Assembly: GCA_022606425.2 (NCBI GenBank)
Contig: JAHDVF020000517.1
Coordinates: 310,001-374,000, forward strand
Direction of reading: 5' to 3'
Length of the DNA: 64,000 nt
Source: Lepidostoma basale
Lineage: Eukaryota > Arthropoda > Insecta > Trichoptera > Lepidostomatidae
This document shows positions 32,720 to 43,065 of this stretch, piece after piece (the stretch's first letter is position 1; the number at the start of each line of letters is the position of its first letter). The notes under the pieces were generated by a model, which was given only the letters and a program-made list of their open reading frames with translations, did not search any database and was not told where the DNA came from. The position numbers and the translations under genes were made by a program.

Positions 32720-34200
32720 GTCGAGGCAAACCGACTTGGAATAATATTTATTCCAGGCATCGACAATTCCTTTTGGGTATATTTTACTTAACATTGTTTA
32801 TACCAAATATAAAGCAGAACAAAAATAATTAAATAATCCATTTGTTTGGCGGAAACACTTTGATATTTCAAAAATTTTACCTGTTTAAATAAAAAAAACT
32901 TTGTTATAAATATCAAAATTGATTATATTTTGTCGCGACAGCTGTTTCATTATTTCATTCCCTGTTTACTTCTTTTAATTTTGTTTGACTCATCAATGTT
33001 GAATTTCTGTTACTAAACTAATTACTGTTTTTTTCCATCTACATTATAATTTATTGTATTATCAATAGTAATATACTAAGGAAATTAAACACAGATTAAT
33101 CTTAACTTTGTTTAATCCTCAAAATATAAAAAAACACGACATGAAATCGTGGATTAAACAAAAGTTATTTACAATTTCCTAAGTTTATTATAATTGTTTA
33201 CAATATTGTGTGTAGTTTCTTCCCCTCCTAATAATTTTGTAAATAAAGTAAGTCTATCTGATGTATTTTTAGTCGATTGTTGAACCAGGCGAAACAGCTA
33301 TTGCGACGAAATATATTCAATTCTGATATTTTTAACAAAGTTTTTATTTTATTTAAACAGTTAATAATAATAATCATTAGTTATTTGGGATCTTTAGAAA
33401 ATTTGTGTAACTCGTCTGAGTCACACTGATTTTCCCAAGATCTCAAAAAACATATGCTGCCAACTGTGAAAATCTACACAAAAATATGTAGAATGCGTCT
33501 TTGTCTTAGTAATAATACTTACCAATAGTCAAGGCAAACCAATTTAAATAAATATTTATTCTGGCAACAATTGAATTAATAATTTTTCGGTACATTTTAC
33601 TTAAAACTGTTGCAATCAAATTCAAACAAACAATATAATATGCATATGCAATTATAATATGATATATGCGTTGGCCGAATAATTTTAGTTGCCATTTTGA
33701 CAAAGCTATTATGTTTCAGTTCTATTTTTAATGTAACCAATTGCAGTTTGTAATAAAGCATCTAATGCCAAAACAACATATTAAAGTTATAAAAACATTA
33801 AAGTCAATAAATTGTTACACTGTTAACGCACGAAGGAAATTGCGTAATTATTTCAACACTCTCCATAACTGTCAAAAACTTCAACTGGTAAATGACAACA
33901 AAATCAAAATGGCGGCCATTACATTGGTTTTGAAAATAAAATGCAAAATGTATTAATATTGATGGAAACGTCTATTTTCTAGCAGTTTTAATATATTATA
34001 TGAGAGGGGCAAGTTTCGCTTTGCTACGATATTATTATATCGACATTTGATCGGGCCCAAGTAAGGCGAAATATGTCACGGTTCAATATTCTTCACACAA
34101 TATCATTAAAATTCTAGAAAAATTGCTATTTTACTCAATAATGTTTTTAAGATAATCAAATGATTTTACTGAAATATCTTGATGGAAATTCATTTTAAAT
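32720..34200. other. Intron stretch with hairpin-family fragments
   Basis: Pieces of the 'gtgtttcggcc' family occur near 32840-33000 and 33290-33370 (gaaacagctattgcg), and of the gaagttttattata family at 33955-34130. No gene seen. Confidence 0.5.
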
Positions 34201-34210
34201 AATAATTAAA

Positions 34211-34378
34211 TACCACGATGTTTTTTAACTACTTCCACTTTTGTCTTTATTTAGACAGCGACCGGTTTCGCCAGGCTCACCAGAATGGTCACCAGTCTGT
34301 CGATGCCAGCGAGACTGGCTAAACCGGTCGCTGTCTAAATAAAGACAAAAGTGGAAGTAGTTAAAAAACATCGTGTTA
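34211..34378. repeat. Hairpin element (ACCGGT hammerhead-like family)
   Basis: Arms of 58 bases (left 34211-34268, right 34321-34378) are complementary almost throughout (gacagcgaccggttt / aaaccggtcgctgtc). The core on the right arm reads CUGUCGAU-GCCAG...CUGGC-UAAACCGGUC. The left arm (minus) reads CUGGUGA...GGC-GAAACCGGUC. Neither core is fully consensus. A single-arm fragment lies at 195-262. Confidence 0.75.
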
Positions 34379-34564
34379 TTTAATTATTATTCAATAATAT
34401 TTTTATTTCTTAATATGGAGTTCTAAATCACCGTTCAAAAAATAGCATATTACAAAACAACATTTCAATAATTAAGAAAAATTGTTTACGAGGGTCACCA
34501 TAACAAAAGGAACAACCAAAGGAATTTAGAAATTGGGATTTTTTTATTCCTTACATATAATAAA

Positions 34565-35005
34565 TATTTTTTTGTTTTTTGAATGTATACAAATACTTGT
34601 AGACAAATACTGGATTTTACCCATTGCGGGTTAATAATTTTTAAGGATTAATTGTATCTCAATAGAGAAGAAGATGTAAATTGTTTTTGGAAACAGAATA
34701 TAATTCACATTGCATTAATAAAGTTTTCTGCTTAATGCTTACATATATTATTAATAGATGGCGATAGTGTAGATTGAACTAAAACATGTGAAGTGTGTCT
34801 CAACATAGCATATATACATCTTTCAAAAATTTGTCAGACATGGTGGTCGTAAGAAGGGCGGAATGGGGAATGTTGTTAACATAAAGCGATCGATTAACCC
34901 AACCAATGACAGGTCATAAGTCCTGTAAACGCCTCGACCACCATATTCTGTTTTCAAAAACAATTTACATCTTCATCTTTATTGAGATACAATTAATCCT
35001 TAATA
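34565..35005. repeat. Large palindromic element (copy 3, left arm truncated)
   Basis: Left part (ttttgaatgtatacaaatac, acaaatactggattttaccc, ttgtttttggaaacagaat) and right part (ccaatgacaggtcataagtc, tcgaccaccatattctg) match the copy at 16610-17172, with most of the left arm deleted at about 34700. Confidence 0.75.
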
Positions 35006-35499
35006 ATAATTATAAAGTAAGCAAATTTATAAAAAAAACATGTTATATAATATTTTCGAACAGTTATAATTTGATAAGATTGATTCAAAGTAGCTTTACT
35101 TTTGTACGAATATTAAAGGCGATATTAAATTTAAGTACAGAATTTCTTGAAAGGAAATTTTAACGAATTGACTTTTTCATCAAAGTTTTAGGAATACAAC
35201 CAAACAAAAAACACAGTTCTTTATGATATTTTTCTTCCATTTCAACTTTTTAAGGTAAAAAGTTGGGTAACTTTATTATCTGTTAATATTTCATTGAATA
35301 TAGACAACTTGAAATAACCAAAATAATGTTCCCGTAAACATTTTTGGTTTCGTTTTCTTTTTCTATAAGCCTATAAAGAAAGTCTACTGTCAATCTATGA
35401 ACGTTTTTTAGCCTAATTTTAATGTGTATATTTTTTAATACAAACCACAACAATGATTAAATTCAGTATAAATATGTTTTAGAATTGTATTAACATCCT

Positions 35500-35910
35500 C
35501 TTCTTCTTTTGCCCTATCAGGTTTATATGTTACCTCGTCCTTGAACTTCATGGTTGTCCGGAGTAATTCCTTCGCGCTACTTATTATAGTATGATCCTCT
35601 AAGCAAATGTGTATGCAGTGTATTTGGTAAATACTATAGAATTAGTATGAATAAAATGTACATGTCTTTGACTTAAATTAATTTTTGATAATAAGCAAGT
35701 ACCAGAATGTTTAAAACGAAAGGGTTATGAGTCATGTGCACTACCAGTGACAACAAATGGACTAGAGACTATATCCTATATCCATCACACAAAAAGTAGT
35801 CAAAACCTAAAGTGTACCAAAGACTCCATGGAATGACAGATGTTCGTTGTGAGTCTAAGAGATTTAATAAAAATAAAGAAATAAGACGGAGACGAATAAA
35901 GATAATTATG
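35500..35910. mobile_element. Two short non-LTR remnants
   Basis: 35500-35590 on the minus strand resembles a GAA-tailed 3' end. 35715-35905 on the plus strand reads CALPVTTNGLETIS and then, in another frame, KCTKDSMERQMFVVSLRDLI, the post-RT signature also seen at 5585-6040. Confidence 0.5.
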
Positions 35911-36089
35911 TAAATAATGCATATGAATGAAATCGTCTGGTTTCGATAAATTGTTTATTTTACTATGGGAATGACACGTTAGCCTTGTTAAGACATAATA
36001 AATTTTCATCATATGATATAACGATAATCGACAGTGTCTATAACATTGTGGAAATGCCATTCCTAAAAATATATAAAAAAATTGTCTCT

Positions 36090-36470
36090 TTTTATATACT
36101 TTGTATATACTACACTAACTATAAAAACAATTAAAATTACATATCAGACATGTTTCGGACAACCGGTCCTTCAGTGATACATATAAAATTACAAAGATAC
36201 GCATTTAAAATATTATAAAATTGTTTACAAATATGATCAGTTTATATAGATGTTTTAAAGATTTTATAACTTATATAAAAATATTTATAAAATCTGTCAA
36301 AACTGATCATATTTGTAAACAATTTTATATTATTTTAATTGGGTATCATTATAATATGTATCACTGAAGAAGGACCGGTTGTCCGAAACATGTCTGATAT
36401 GTAATTAAAAAAAATTCAAAGTAAGTGTTGTAAATACAAAGTTTATAAAAAAGACAAATAAAACCTCTAC
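36090..36470. repeat. Hairpin element with hammerhead ribozyme motifs (ACATGT family)
   Basis: Inverted arms around 36110-36300 and 36230-36420 (cagacatgtttcggacaacc / ggttgtccgaaacatgtctg; aaactgatcatatttgtaaacaa-type inner arms). The right arm holds an intact hammerhead-like core (36355-36403). The left arm (minus, about 36136-36185) has the same flanks but a 3-base gap in the core. Confidence 0.8.
36355..36403 (+). ncRNA. Hammerhead ribozyme-like motif, best copy in the window
   Basis: Read as RNA: helix I strand 36355-36363; core CUGAAGA 36364-36370; one extra A 36371; helix II GGAC (36372-36375), loop CGGUU, GUCC (36381-36384); GAA 36385-36387; palindromic helix III ACAUGU 36388-36393; C 36394 as the residue before the expected cut; helix I partner 36395-36403. 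Helix I can form 9 pairs in a row, two of them G-U. CUGANGA, GAA and NUH are all present in the right order for a type I hammerhead. The extra A between core and helix II, and a helix III that folds only as a dimer or a 2-pair stem, are departures. Activity is inferred. Confidence 0.65.
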
Positions 36471-36659
36471 AACACAAAGTATAGCGAACATAGAAGAAAA
36501 TATGTAATAAAGCTTATAGAAAATATAGTTTACATGCTTATTCACTATATCATATGGAGTTCAAGAAACAATATGTAAATATGTAAAGGGGAGATACCTA
36601 TGTGTAATTTTACATTAAGCGATAATAATTCAGATGATCTTAAAAACATGAAGGAAAAT

Positions 36660-36960
36660 CCCTCCTGAGAGGTTGGCCCGATATTATTACTTTCACACTC
36701 GAGGGAAAAATGGTTTTGAAAGAAATTTCTTCATTACGTCGGCCAATCGGTTTTGCGGCTTCGCTTTCTAAAATGGGGGGTGATTTCAGAAAATGGAAAG
36801 ATCAGCCTCTTACATCACCTTCCATATTACACCCATTACATTTAGGTGACGGTGATAATCTTTGTCACCATTTTGTCAAAACGCAAAACATTTTGGGGTT
36901 TCAAGGCAATATTGATACGCCGGAACTAGATTTCCGAAATATTTTAATATGAGAAAATAG
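36660..36960. other. GC-richer unique block in intron
   Basis: An 80-codon open frame (36710-36952) lies in moderately GC-rich, non-repetitive DNA, but has no family resemblance and no splice signals that would join it to the Ig gene. Treated as noncoding, possibly regulatory. Confidence 0.25.
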
Positions 36961-37708
36961 TCTGCTTTGAATGCCAGATATTACTAAGATAAAACTTATA
37001 ACAGGGCTTGGCATTATTTTTTATATTGATTCTTTAGTTAACTCGTACAGCTTCTTCGTGATCGAATTTATGTAAAGAAAACTAACCCTTTTTTTTACAG
37101 ATGTCGACGATTTTTTGCAGTAGATAAAATGCTATAAAATCCATGATTCCCAGACCCAAGGTCTCTATAAAAACATATTGGTAAGAATCTTCTATCGATG
37201 TAAAAAGCTTTAGCATATATAACAAAAAATGTGGTCAGTTTCTAAAGTACCTAGATAATATGACATAAGTCATCTTAGCGAAAATTGCTTATCAGTACTA
37301 TAATACAAAATTTTATTTATTGTTTCTTGAACCTGGTGTAAATTCCATTTGATTTAGAAGGGCGAAACATGTCTTTCCATATAAAATATAATAAAACTCC
37401 TAGAAAACAGACGTTTTCATTCATATTAATAAGTTTAAAAGTAGTTACTTGGAGATGGATTAATATTGTAGTGTATATTTTAAAAATAATAGTAGATATC
37501 GTGGACTCGATATTATAACTGGGTTATTCAAATAACTATATTCTGAGAAAATGGTACTTTCAGTTTCGAATTAATTTTATCTGTTAACTCTTTTAAAATT
37601 ATGTCAGGAAAAAAATCATTTGAAGCACTCAACTTGTGGTTAGACATTTAAAAAATATAAAATAAAAAAATAAAAATGTATTTTACCACGGTATGGTTAT
37701 TATAATTG

Positions 37709-37749
37709 ATACCAACTAGTTTCGCTCAGACCTAAGCTTCATCAGGGCA
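37709..37749 (-). ncRNA. Hammerhead ribozyme-like motif, left arm
   Basis: Minus strand: UGCC, CUGAUGA, one extra A, GCUUA-GGUC-UGAGC stem-loop (5 pairs with one G-U), GAA, palindrome ACUAGU, U, then GGUA. UGCC and GGUA pair as helix I (one G-U). Confidence 0.55.
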
Positions 37750-37770
37750 GTATAACAACTGGTGTTATAC

Positions 37771-37810
37771 TGCCCTGATGAAACTTGAGTCCGAGTGAAA
37801 CTAGTTGGCA
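37771..37810 (+). ncRNA. Hammerhead ribozyme-like motif, right arm
   Basis: Plus strand: UGCC 37771-37774, CUGAUGA 37775-37781, extra A, ACUUG-AGUC-CGAGU stem-loop 37783-37796, GAA 37797-37799, palindrome ACUAGU 37800-37805, U 37806, GGCA 37807-37810 pairing with UGCC. All conserved core positions are present. Confidence 0.6.
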
Positions 37811-38339
37811 TCAATTATAATAACCATACCGTGGTTAAATACAAAGTATTTTTACATATTTTTTATATTAATAAATAAGGTTTCAAACCATTGTAAAATG
37901 GAAAGTGTAGGTAACTTCAGTTAAGTCGGTTGCCTTAAGTAGACAGAAATCTGTTTGGACGTGACTGAACGTCAATGAGCAATTTTATAACATTATTTAT
38001 GTAATCCACAATTATTTTAATTGACTTTGTATCTTATCACAAGCATAGGTATTGTTTTTAGGTTAAAATAAGTATGTTATAACACAATCGAATTTTAGCA
38101 AAGTGGCAATTTCCTTGTTAAGTGAAACTACCATTTGAAACTTGAAGCTAATAAATATTTTATCATCCTTAGTTTTTCGACCATATTACATTTATTCTAT
38201 ACAGAACTTCTATTCGTTATTGAAGTTGCGAAAATTCTTTTAGAAAATAAATACAAATTGAATCGAGCGAGTTTTTGTATTGTGATAATCAAATATAAGG
38301 AATGCTTTAATACCATATGATTAGAAATAATACATCCAA

Positions 38340-38720
38340 TAGACACGTGGGTTACTTCTATTCTTTTAATAGATCTGACGATCTGTGACACAAGGATCAT
38401 GTCTCGTGGGATGATGAGGTCCAGCTGTCCCTTCATCTCTTAGGCGGTCTTCCAGGTGGGCGATGTCCGGAGGGGATTTTATAAGCGGTTGTATATGGGA
38501 GTCTGTCACTATTCATTCGGACTACATGGTACCTCCAGTATCTTTTTATAAATCTTCTCTACCGAACGATATCCTGTATTTTTTTATGTCTGCGATGCGG
38601 ACACGATCTTGGAGAGTTTTTTCAGTAATTGATCTTATGACCTTCATCTCAGATGTTCTTAGTAGACCCTTGGTTCGCACAGTGTGGCATCTGTTTAAAT
38701 ATATTGAAATTTGGATTGCG
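38340..38720 (-). mobile_element. Non-LTR remnant (DSWESTSQE-type family)
   Basis: Minus strand: LLRTSEMKVIRSITEKTLQD RVRIADIK in one frame, then across shifts a GRPP/K-R and SWTSSS-like ending. Same family as 23810-24145. Confidence 0.65.
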
Positions 38721-39139
38721 TCTTTAAGTTTTCTCGCAATTCAAAATCATCTAGTTGTTCGCGCTATTCATATTACAAAACATGTATTAATTTATTGATC
38801 ATTTACCAAGCACATGGTTTTAATACCTCCCAACTGGAGTAACCTGTTCTAGGGTTCTAGCAGGTTTATTCATTTTCTAATTTTGAAAATTTGCTTAATC
38901 ATTAAACAATTAGGTAAAAATATTATTTAGGAATTGTCAACGCATATATCAATAAACAAAAATAAACCAATAGTAGAAAGAATTATACAGTACATCTACA
39001 AATAGTAATATATGTGCAGTAGAACCTCCATATTTGTTAATCTCAATATTCGCCATATTCTATATTGGCTATATTTTTAAATCATTGTTTTCTTCATTAC
39101 ATTAAGAAAATTTTGAATAAAATCATTTCAATATTCTTC

Positions 39140-39167
39140 AGTGTAAGAAGATAATAATAATAATAAC

Positions 39168-39229
<62 letters not shown>

Positions 39230-39265
39230 GTAATACTAATACTAATAATAATAATATTATTATTA
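39140..39265 (+). repeat. (AAT)n microsatellite
   Basis: About 110 bases of mostly AAT/ATA units with a few interruptions. The leucine-rich frame on the other strand is a by-product. Confidence 0.9.
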
Positions 39266-39324
39266 TTTTCTTGAATCTTTCCATCATGACAGCCTGAGCC
39301 ATATCGATGTTAAGGGTATTCAAT

Positions 39325-39755
39325 TTAATTTCAATTTATTTATTTTTTAAATCATAAACATTACAGTATATAACCAAAGCGCTTATGACTATACAGGTAG
39401 GATACAAAAACAACAAAAAAACTATTTTAAACAGTAAGAAGAACAACACATTATATAAGAGATAGGTGTTTTCTGAGGGTAGCCTCACTATCGTGGAAGA
39501 TGTCCACATCCGAAGAGATGCGGTTTAATAGGATTATTGCCCTGCCCACGGGCATTACCTTAGGTAGATTGGTTCTACACAGTGGCAGGTGAAATAATCT
39601 ACGAGTATGTTGCCTTTGTCGCAGATAATTGTCGGGGACAAACAAAGTCAAGTCATTCAAAATATCAGAGTTATGTATTCGACCACGAATCAGTTGAAAA
39701 AAGTGAACACCCAGGTGGATAGTTCGTCTAATTTCCAGTATTATAGCTATCATAG
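39325..39755 (-). mobile_element. Jockey-like non-LTR retrotransposon C-terminal remnant
   Basis: Minus-strand open frame to a stop at 39451: LEIRRTIHLGVHFFQLIRGR, LTLFVPDNYLRQRQHTRRL, then AIILLNRISSDVDIFHDSEA, the end of jockey-like polyproteins. A 3' UTR follows, ending in an attgaaattaaattgaa-type tail near 39325. The frame is open in this piece, so it is relatively young. Confidence 0.75.
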
Positions 39756-39925
39756 TGATTCTCGTGACATGTGATAGGTAGCTAATCTATCGCCATTTTT
39801 ACTGTCACGTGAATTCTACCCCAGACCAAAGACAGTGTGACAATCACATTGCCCTCGCCGGGAATCGAACCCGGAACCTTCCGGGTTGCAGTCAATACAT
39901 TTACCACTTGGCCACGAAGGTCGTC
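39745..39925 (-). mobile_element. tRNA-derived SINE (minus strand)
   Basis: Same family as 27641-27900: B box as gggttcgattccc on the minus strand (plus gggaatcgaaccc at about 39859-39871) and the body cgtgaattctaccccagacc. It directly abuts the jockey-like remnant. Confidence 0.85.
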
Positions 39926-39949
39926 GTAATTAATAATAATAATCGACAG

Positions 39950-40350
39950 ATAATTGAAAAAAAAATCGTCGAGTAGTATCGGCCTGGAGAAAACTATGGC
40001 CAGAATGTGTGTCAGAAAAAGGATTCAGGGTTTTGCAACAAATCATGTTGACGAAATTATGTATCTAGGCAGGTTTATTGATTTGGAAGTTAAAAGTGAG
40101 GATGTAAAAGATTTGGTTGTGGAGCATGGCAGAGATCTCATCATAGAATTACTATTAGAGAGTCATCAAGACCATGAAGCTGAAACAATGGTGATGATTT
40201 CGTCTGGTGATGAAGGTTCAAGTACTCGTAAATTATCCATACAAAATGCTGAATTCATCGAAATGTTGTCTTATTGGGCCAACGCGCAACGTGCAGAATA
40301 TGGTTCCGAAGTGACACCCAAATGTTGGTATAGTAAACTAAAATAAAAAT
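39950..40350 (+). pseudogene. Tigger/pogo-like transposase C-terminal relic
   Basis: The 130-codon frame includes VDEIMYLGRFIDLEVKSEDV then KDLVVEHGRDLIIELLLE. This resembles the segment after the third catalytic acid in Tigger/pogo transposases (a 'LWPECV...GF' block, then 'lG...leV...D...l...h..eLt...L.eL'). A WPECVSEK-like patch is readable in a different frame just upstream, so a frameshift separates them. No terminal repeats identified. It would be a DNA-binding/DDE transposase remnant, not a host gene. Confidence 0.55.
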
Positions 40351-40679
40351 GCATTTAATTTCATGAAGGTTTTAAAAAGTGAACAAAAAAACGAAACAAC
40401 TTCTAAACTATTAAATTAAATAACTTTTGTTTTTTTGTATCAGAATTGTATTTTATTTTAATTTAAGAGTTTAAAATGTTAAGGTATCGTAGTGTTTCGG
40501 TCAAAAAAATGGACTATTTAAAACAACTTCTTACAAAAATTCTTTATTAAATTGTGTGCTACTGAATCTATAGAAAAATAAACAGAATCGGAATGACCTA
40601 ATGTTTGTTCTGGAGGAACTCTTTTTTAAGATAATCAAATGGTTTTCCTGAAATCTCTTGAGGGGAGTATAAATAATAT

Positions 40680-40765
40680 TAAATAAAACGATGTATTTTT
40701 ACCACTAATTCCACGTTTGTCATTATTTCATTGTCGAAATAAATCCAAAAGTGGAAGCTTGGGAA
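40680..40765. repeat. Fragment of ACCGGT-family hairpin element
   Basis: The stretch cgatgtatttttaccactaa, ttccacgtttgtcattattt and aaagtggaagc match arms of 34211-34378. It abuts the next hammerhead-like repeat. Confidence 0.5.
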
Positions 40766-40769
40766 ATTG

Positions 40770-40995
40770 AAAAACTTTGTTTAATCCACTATTTAATAAA
40801 AAATATTAAAAAAAGACGGCATGTTTCGGAGGATACTTCCATCTTCAGATGTAAAAATATAATAAAAATTAAACAAAGAAAGACGAATAAATAACACATT
40901 TCAAATTCGATACAATAATTCAAATTTAAAAATCAACCTGTGCTATTTGTTATAAGTAGGTACTAACCATAATATATTTCTATTTAGTACATTAT
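40770..40995 (-). repeat. Penelope-associated repeat with hammerhead-like motif
   Basis: Minus strand core at 40812-40852: CUGAAGA, extra U, GGA...UCC stem-loop, GAA, ACAUGC (a palindrome with one change). The downstream 150 bases match 50895-51010, next to the Penelope-like remnant, so this is a second copy of the same terminal region. Confidence 0.6.
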
Positions 40996-41054
40996 AGATG
41001 ACGTTTTAACAGATTTGTTTTCATTCTATCCAGTAAGATTCATATCAAATAATT

Positions 41055-41520
41055 GTAATTCAAACTGGCAAAAGAAGGATGGAAGTAGAATAAATGCTGT
41101 AGAAATTAGATCTCTTAGACGAATGTGTGGATACTCTGTGTATGATAAAAGTGTCGAATGAAAATATAAAAAGTGAATGCGGTGCAAATGATGGTGTCAT
41201 AAACAAAATAATGAAAGGATCATTAAGATGGTTTGGACATATGAAAAGAATGAATGAAGAAAGAATGGTAAAAAAATTATATGTTAATGATGTAAATGGA
41301 ACCAGAAATAGAGGAAGACCGAGGAAAACGTGGCACGATCAAATAAATCAAATATTGAATGTCGGCCATGTGAGGAGTCAGAGAAATCGACGCGCGTGCA
41401 TGACACGATGTATGAATGTTGAGGAAGCGAGAGAAATATGTCAGGAAAGAAAAGTGTGGCAGTCCATTCTTTCTGCCTACCCCTTCGGGGAGACGGCGTG
41501 ATGGTTAGTTAGTTAGTTTA
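41055..41520 (+). mobile_element. Non-LTR retrotransposon 3' end (TTAG-tailed family), best copy
   Basis: Starts WQKKDGSRINAVEIRSLRR M, breaks near 41130, then a long open frame from 41127: NKIMKGSLRWFGHMKRMNEE, VNDVNGTRNRGRPRKTWHDQ, ending SAYPFGETA at 41501 and gatggttagttagttagt. This is the least damaged member of the family in the window. Confidence 0.85.
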
Positions 41521-41779
41521 AAAAGTGGAAGCAGTCATTTTAGCTATACCATAATATATTTCTATTTAGTACATTATGGATGACGTTTAACAGATTTGAT
41601 TTCATTTTTATACTAAAGTGGCCAAGTAGAGATTCATAAAATTACAATTATTTGATATGATAAAAAATATTTTTATATTCGTCATATTTCATAGAAGTTC
41701 CGTCTTCGGAACGAATTGATGACGAATATAGTGGTTCCTTATCAATAAGACAGTTTATTAAGTAACATAGTATACTTAC

Positions 41780-41908
41780 AGTGAATTATTAGCATGATCC
41801 TTTTGCTGACCGTGGGCGGGACCCCGTTGGAAGCGATACAGAGGTAGGCTCCCATGTGGAGGCGGTTCACTTTAGTTATGTTCAGTACTGGACCTTCGAC
41901 TGACGTCA
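41780..41908 (-). CDS. Ig2 second-half exon of DIP/lachesin-family protein
   Basis: C-terminal half of Ig domain 2. The acceptor ttgttccag and a consensus donor T|GTAAGT bound the frame. G from the previous exon plus TG gives V, then TSVEGPVLNITKVNRLHMG, AYLCIASNGVPP and TVSKRIML. It carries the second Ig2 cysteine (Y-x-C) and an N-glycosylation sequon (N-I-T). The NRLHMGAYLCIASNGVPP signature is nearly invariant in insect DIP and lachesin-like proteins, so the family assignment is firm. Only 444 bases separate it from exon 42353-42511. Confidence 0.95.
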
Positions 41909-42352
41909 CTGGAACAAATTTCATTCATTTGAATACAGTTCATTTATGATGTAGATTCGTATTATGGTTGATAAACTAATAGTGTTATGTCTAGAAGTAG
42001 GGATAATTGTTATGAAATTAGAATTGTAGCATTGAATTGAATTAGAATTTTTGGACGCTTACAATATTTTTACGTTATTTTAAATTGTTATATTTCTATT
42101 AAATTATTATTAGAGTGTGGATGAAACATTTAAATAACCGAGAAAACATTATATTAGATATGTTTATTTGCTTTGAATCGTTGAATATTTCAAAATGTTA
42201 TTTTTAAAATTTGTCAATCCTACTTTTGTAGAGAACCAATTCCTCTATAGAAAAAATAAATGAAAATAAGTCGGAGAAATGTGAAAACTTATCATCGCAT
42301 GATCCTGTATCAAACAATTCAATAATAAATAATTTTTTTTTTAAATACCTAC

Positions 42353-42511
42353 CCTCTTCCCCAGATGGCAGTTGAATAGTCTCGCCTCCCTCCCTACGCC
42401 ACGTGATTTGGGGTTGCGGTGCCCCCGTGGCGGCACACCTTAGGGTCACGTTGGATCCCTCTCTCACCACCATGTCAGTGCTGGTGGGATAATCCAAGAT
42501 GTCAGGAGGAA
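42353..42511 (-). CDS. Ig2 first-half exon of DIP/lachesin-family protein (most 5' exon found)
   Basis: N-terminal half of Ig domain 2. Acceptor ttttttgttttag, donor G|GTAGGT, phase 1 both sides. The frame starts [18 protein letters not shown]. The first Ig2 cysteine is in [10 protein letters not shown], which also holds an N-V-T sequon, and the strand C tryptophan is in [10 protein letters not shown]. The family pairs with Dpr proteins at synapses and on neurites (known biology of the family). The gene must continue upstream with Ig1 and a signal peptide. I searched 42512-64000 for the usual Ig1 signatures (WIK...AILAIH, YMCQVNTDPM) and saw none, so the 5' part is probably outside the window. 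Confidence 0.94.
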
Positions 42512-42519
42512 CTAAAACA

Positions 42520-42775
42520 AAAAAAGTATTTCAACGACCCTAAGATTTATATTTATACACATTACGTATTGTACACCTAATTCAATATTTTATAATCGCA
42601 AATTATAAACAATGTGATAGATTTGCCAATTCAAAGTGGATCATTATTTTATCCATTTTCATCCATACTTCAAAGTTTTATTTCGTACAATGCAAATATA
42701 AATGCCTTAATTTTTCGCCATGAATTTGTGTTGTGATTAATGTTTTTAACTTGTAAAAATATTTCATAAATAAAA
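42520..42775 (-). other. Start of the intron upstream of the Ig2 exon
   Basis: AT-rich, with a pyrimidine-rich tract on the minus strand before the acceptor at 42512. Nothing else seen. Confidence 0.6.
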
Positions 42776-43065
42776 TTGGATTCATCATCATCATCATCAG
42801 CCGTCTGTCATCCACTGCTGAATGTAGGCCTCTCCCAAAGCCCTCCACCGCCCCCTATCCATTGCCGCTCCCATCCATCCATGTCCAGCAATCCTCTTCA
42901 GATCGTCGGTCCAGCGGGCAGGGGGACGTCCAACTCTACGGAATCCTGTACGCGGTCTCCACTCCAGAACCCGTCTTCCCCATCGGCTGTCGGTTCTCCG
43001 ACAGATATGGCCAGCCCACCGCCACTTCAGCCCGCCTATCCGTAGAGCCACCTCAGTCAAATTGG
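42776..43065 (-). mobile_element. Non-LTR retrotransposon 3' end (GAT-tailed), open frame
   Basis: On the minus strand a frame open for 87 codons reads TEVALRIGGLKWRWAGHICR, RTDSRWGRRVLEWRPRTGFR, VGRPPARWTDDLKRIAGHGW and ends QQWMTDG at a stop in (TGA)n. Textbook RTE-like C-terminus, apparently undamaged in this piece. Confidence 0.85.

Larger units (their letters stand above)
37650..37860. repeat. Hairpin element with two hammerhead-like motifs (ACTAGT family)
   Basis: Outer arms ttttaccacggtatggttat / ataaccataccgtggttaaa and inner arms (gggcagtataaca / tgttatactgccc) make a long inverted repeat. Each arm carries its own hammerhead-like core. Other copies: 53600-53810, 57700-57850 and a half copy at 45340-45440. 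Confidence 0.85.

Noticed and set aside
39138..39323. Leucine-repeat frame
   Set aside because: Product of the (AAT)n microsatellite.
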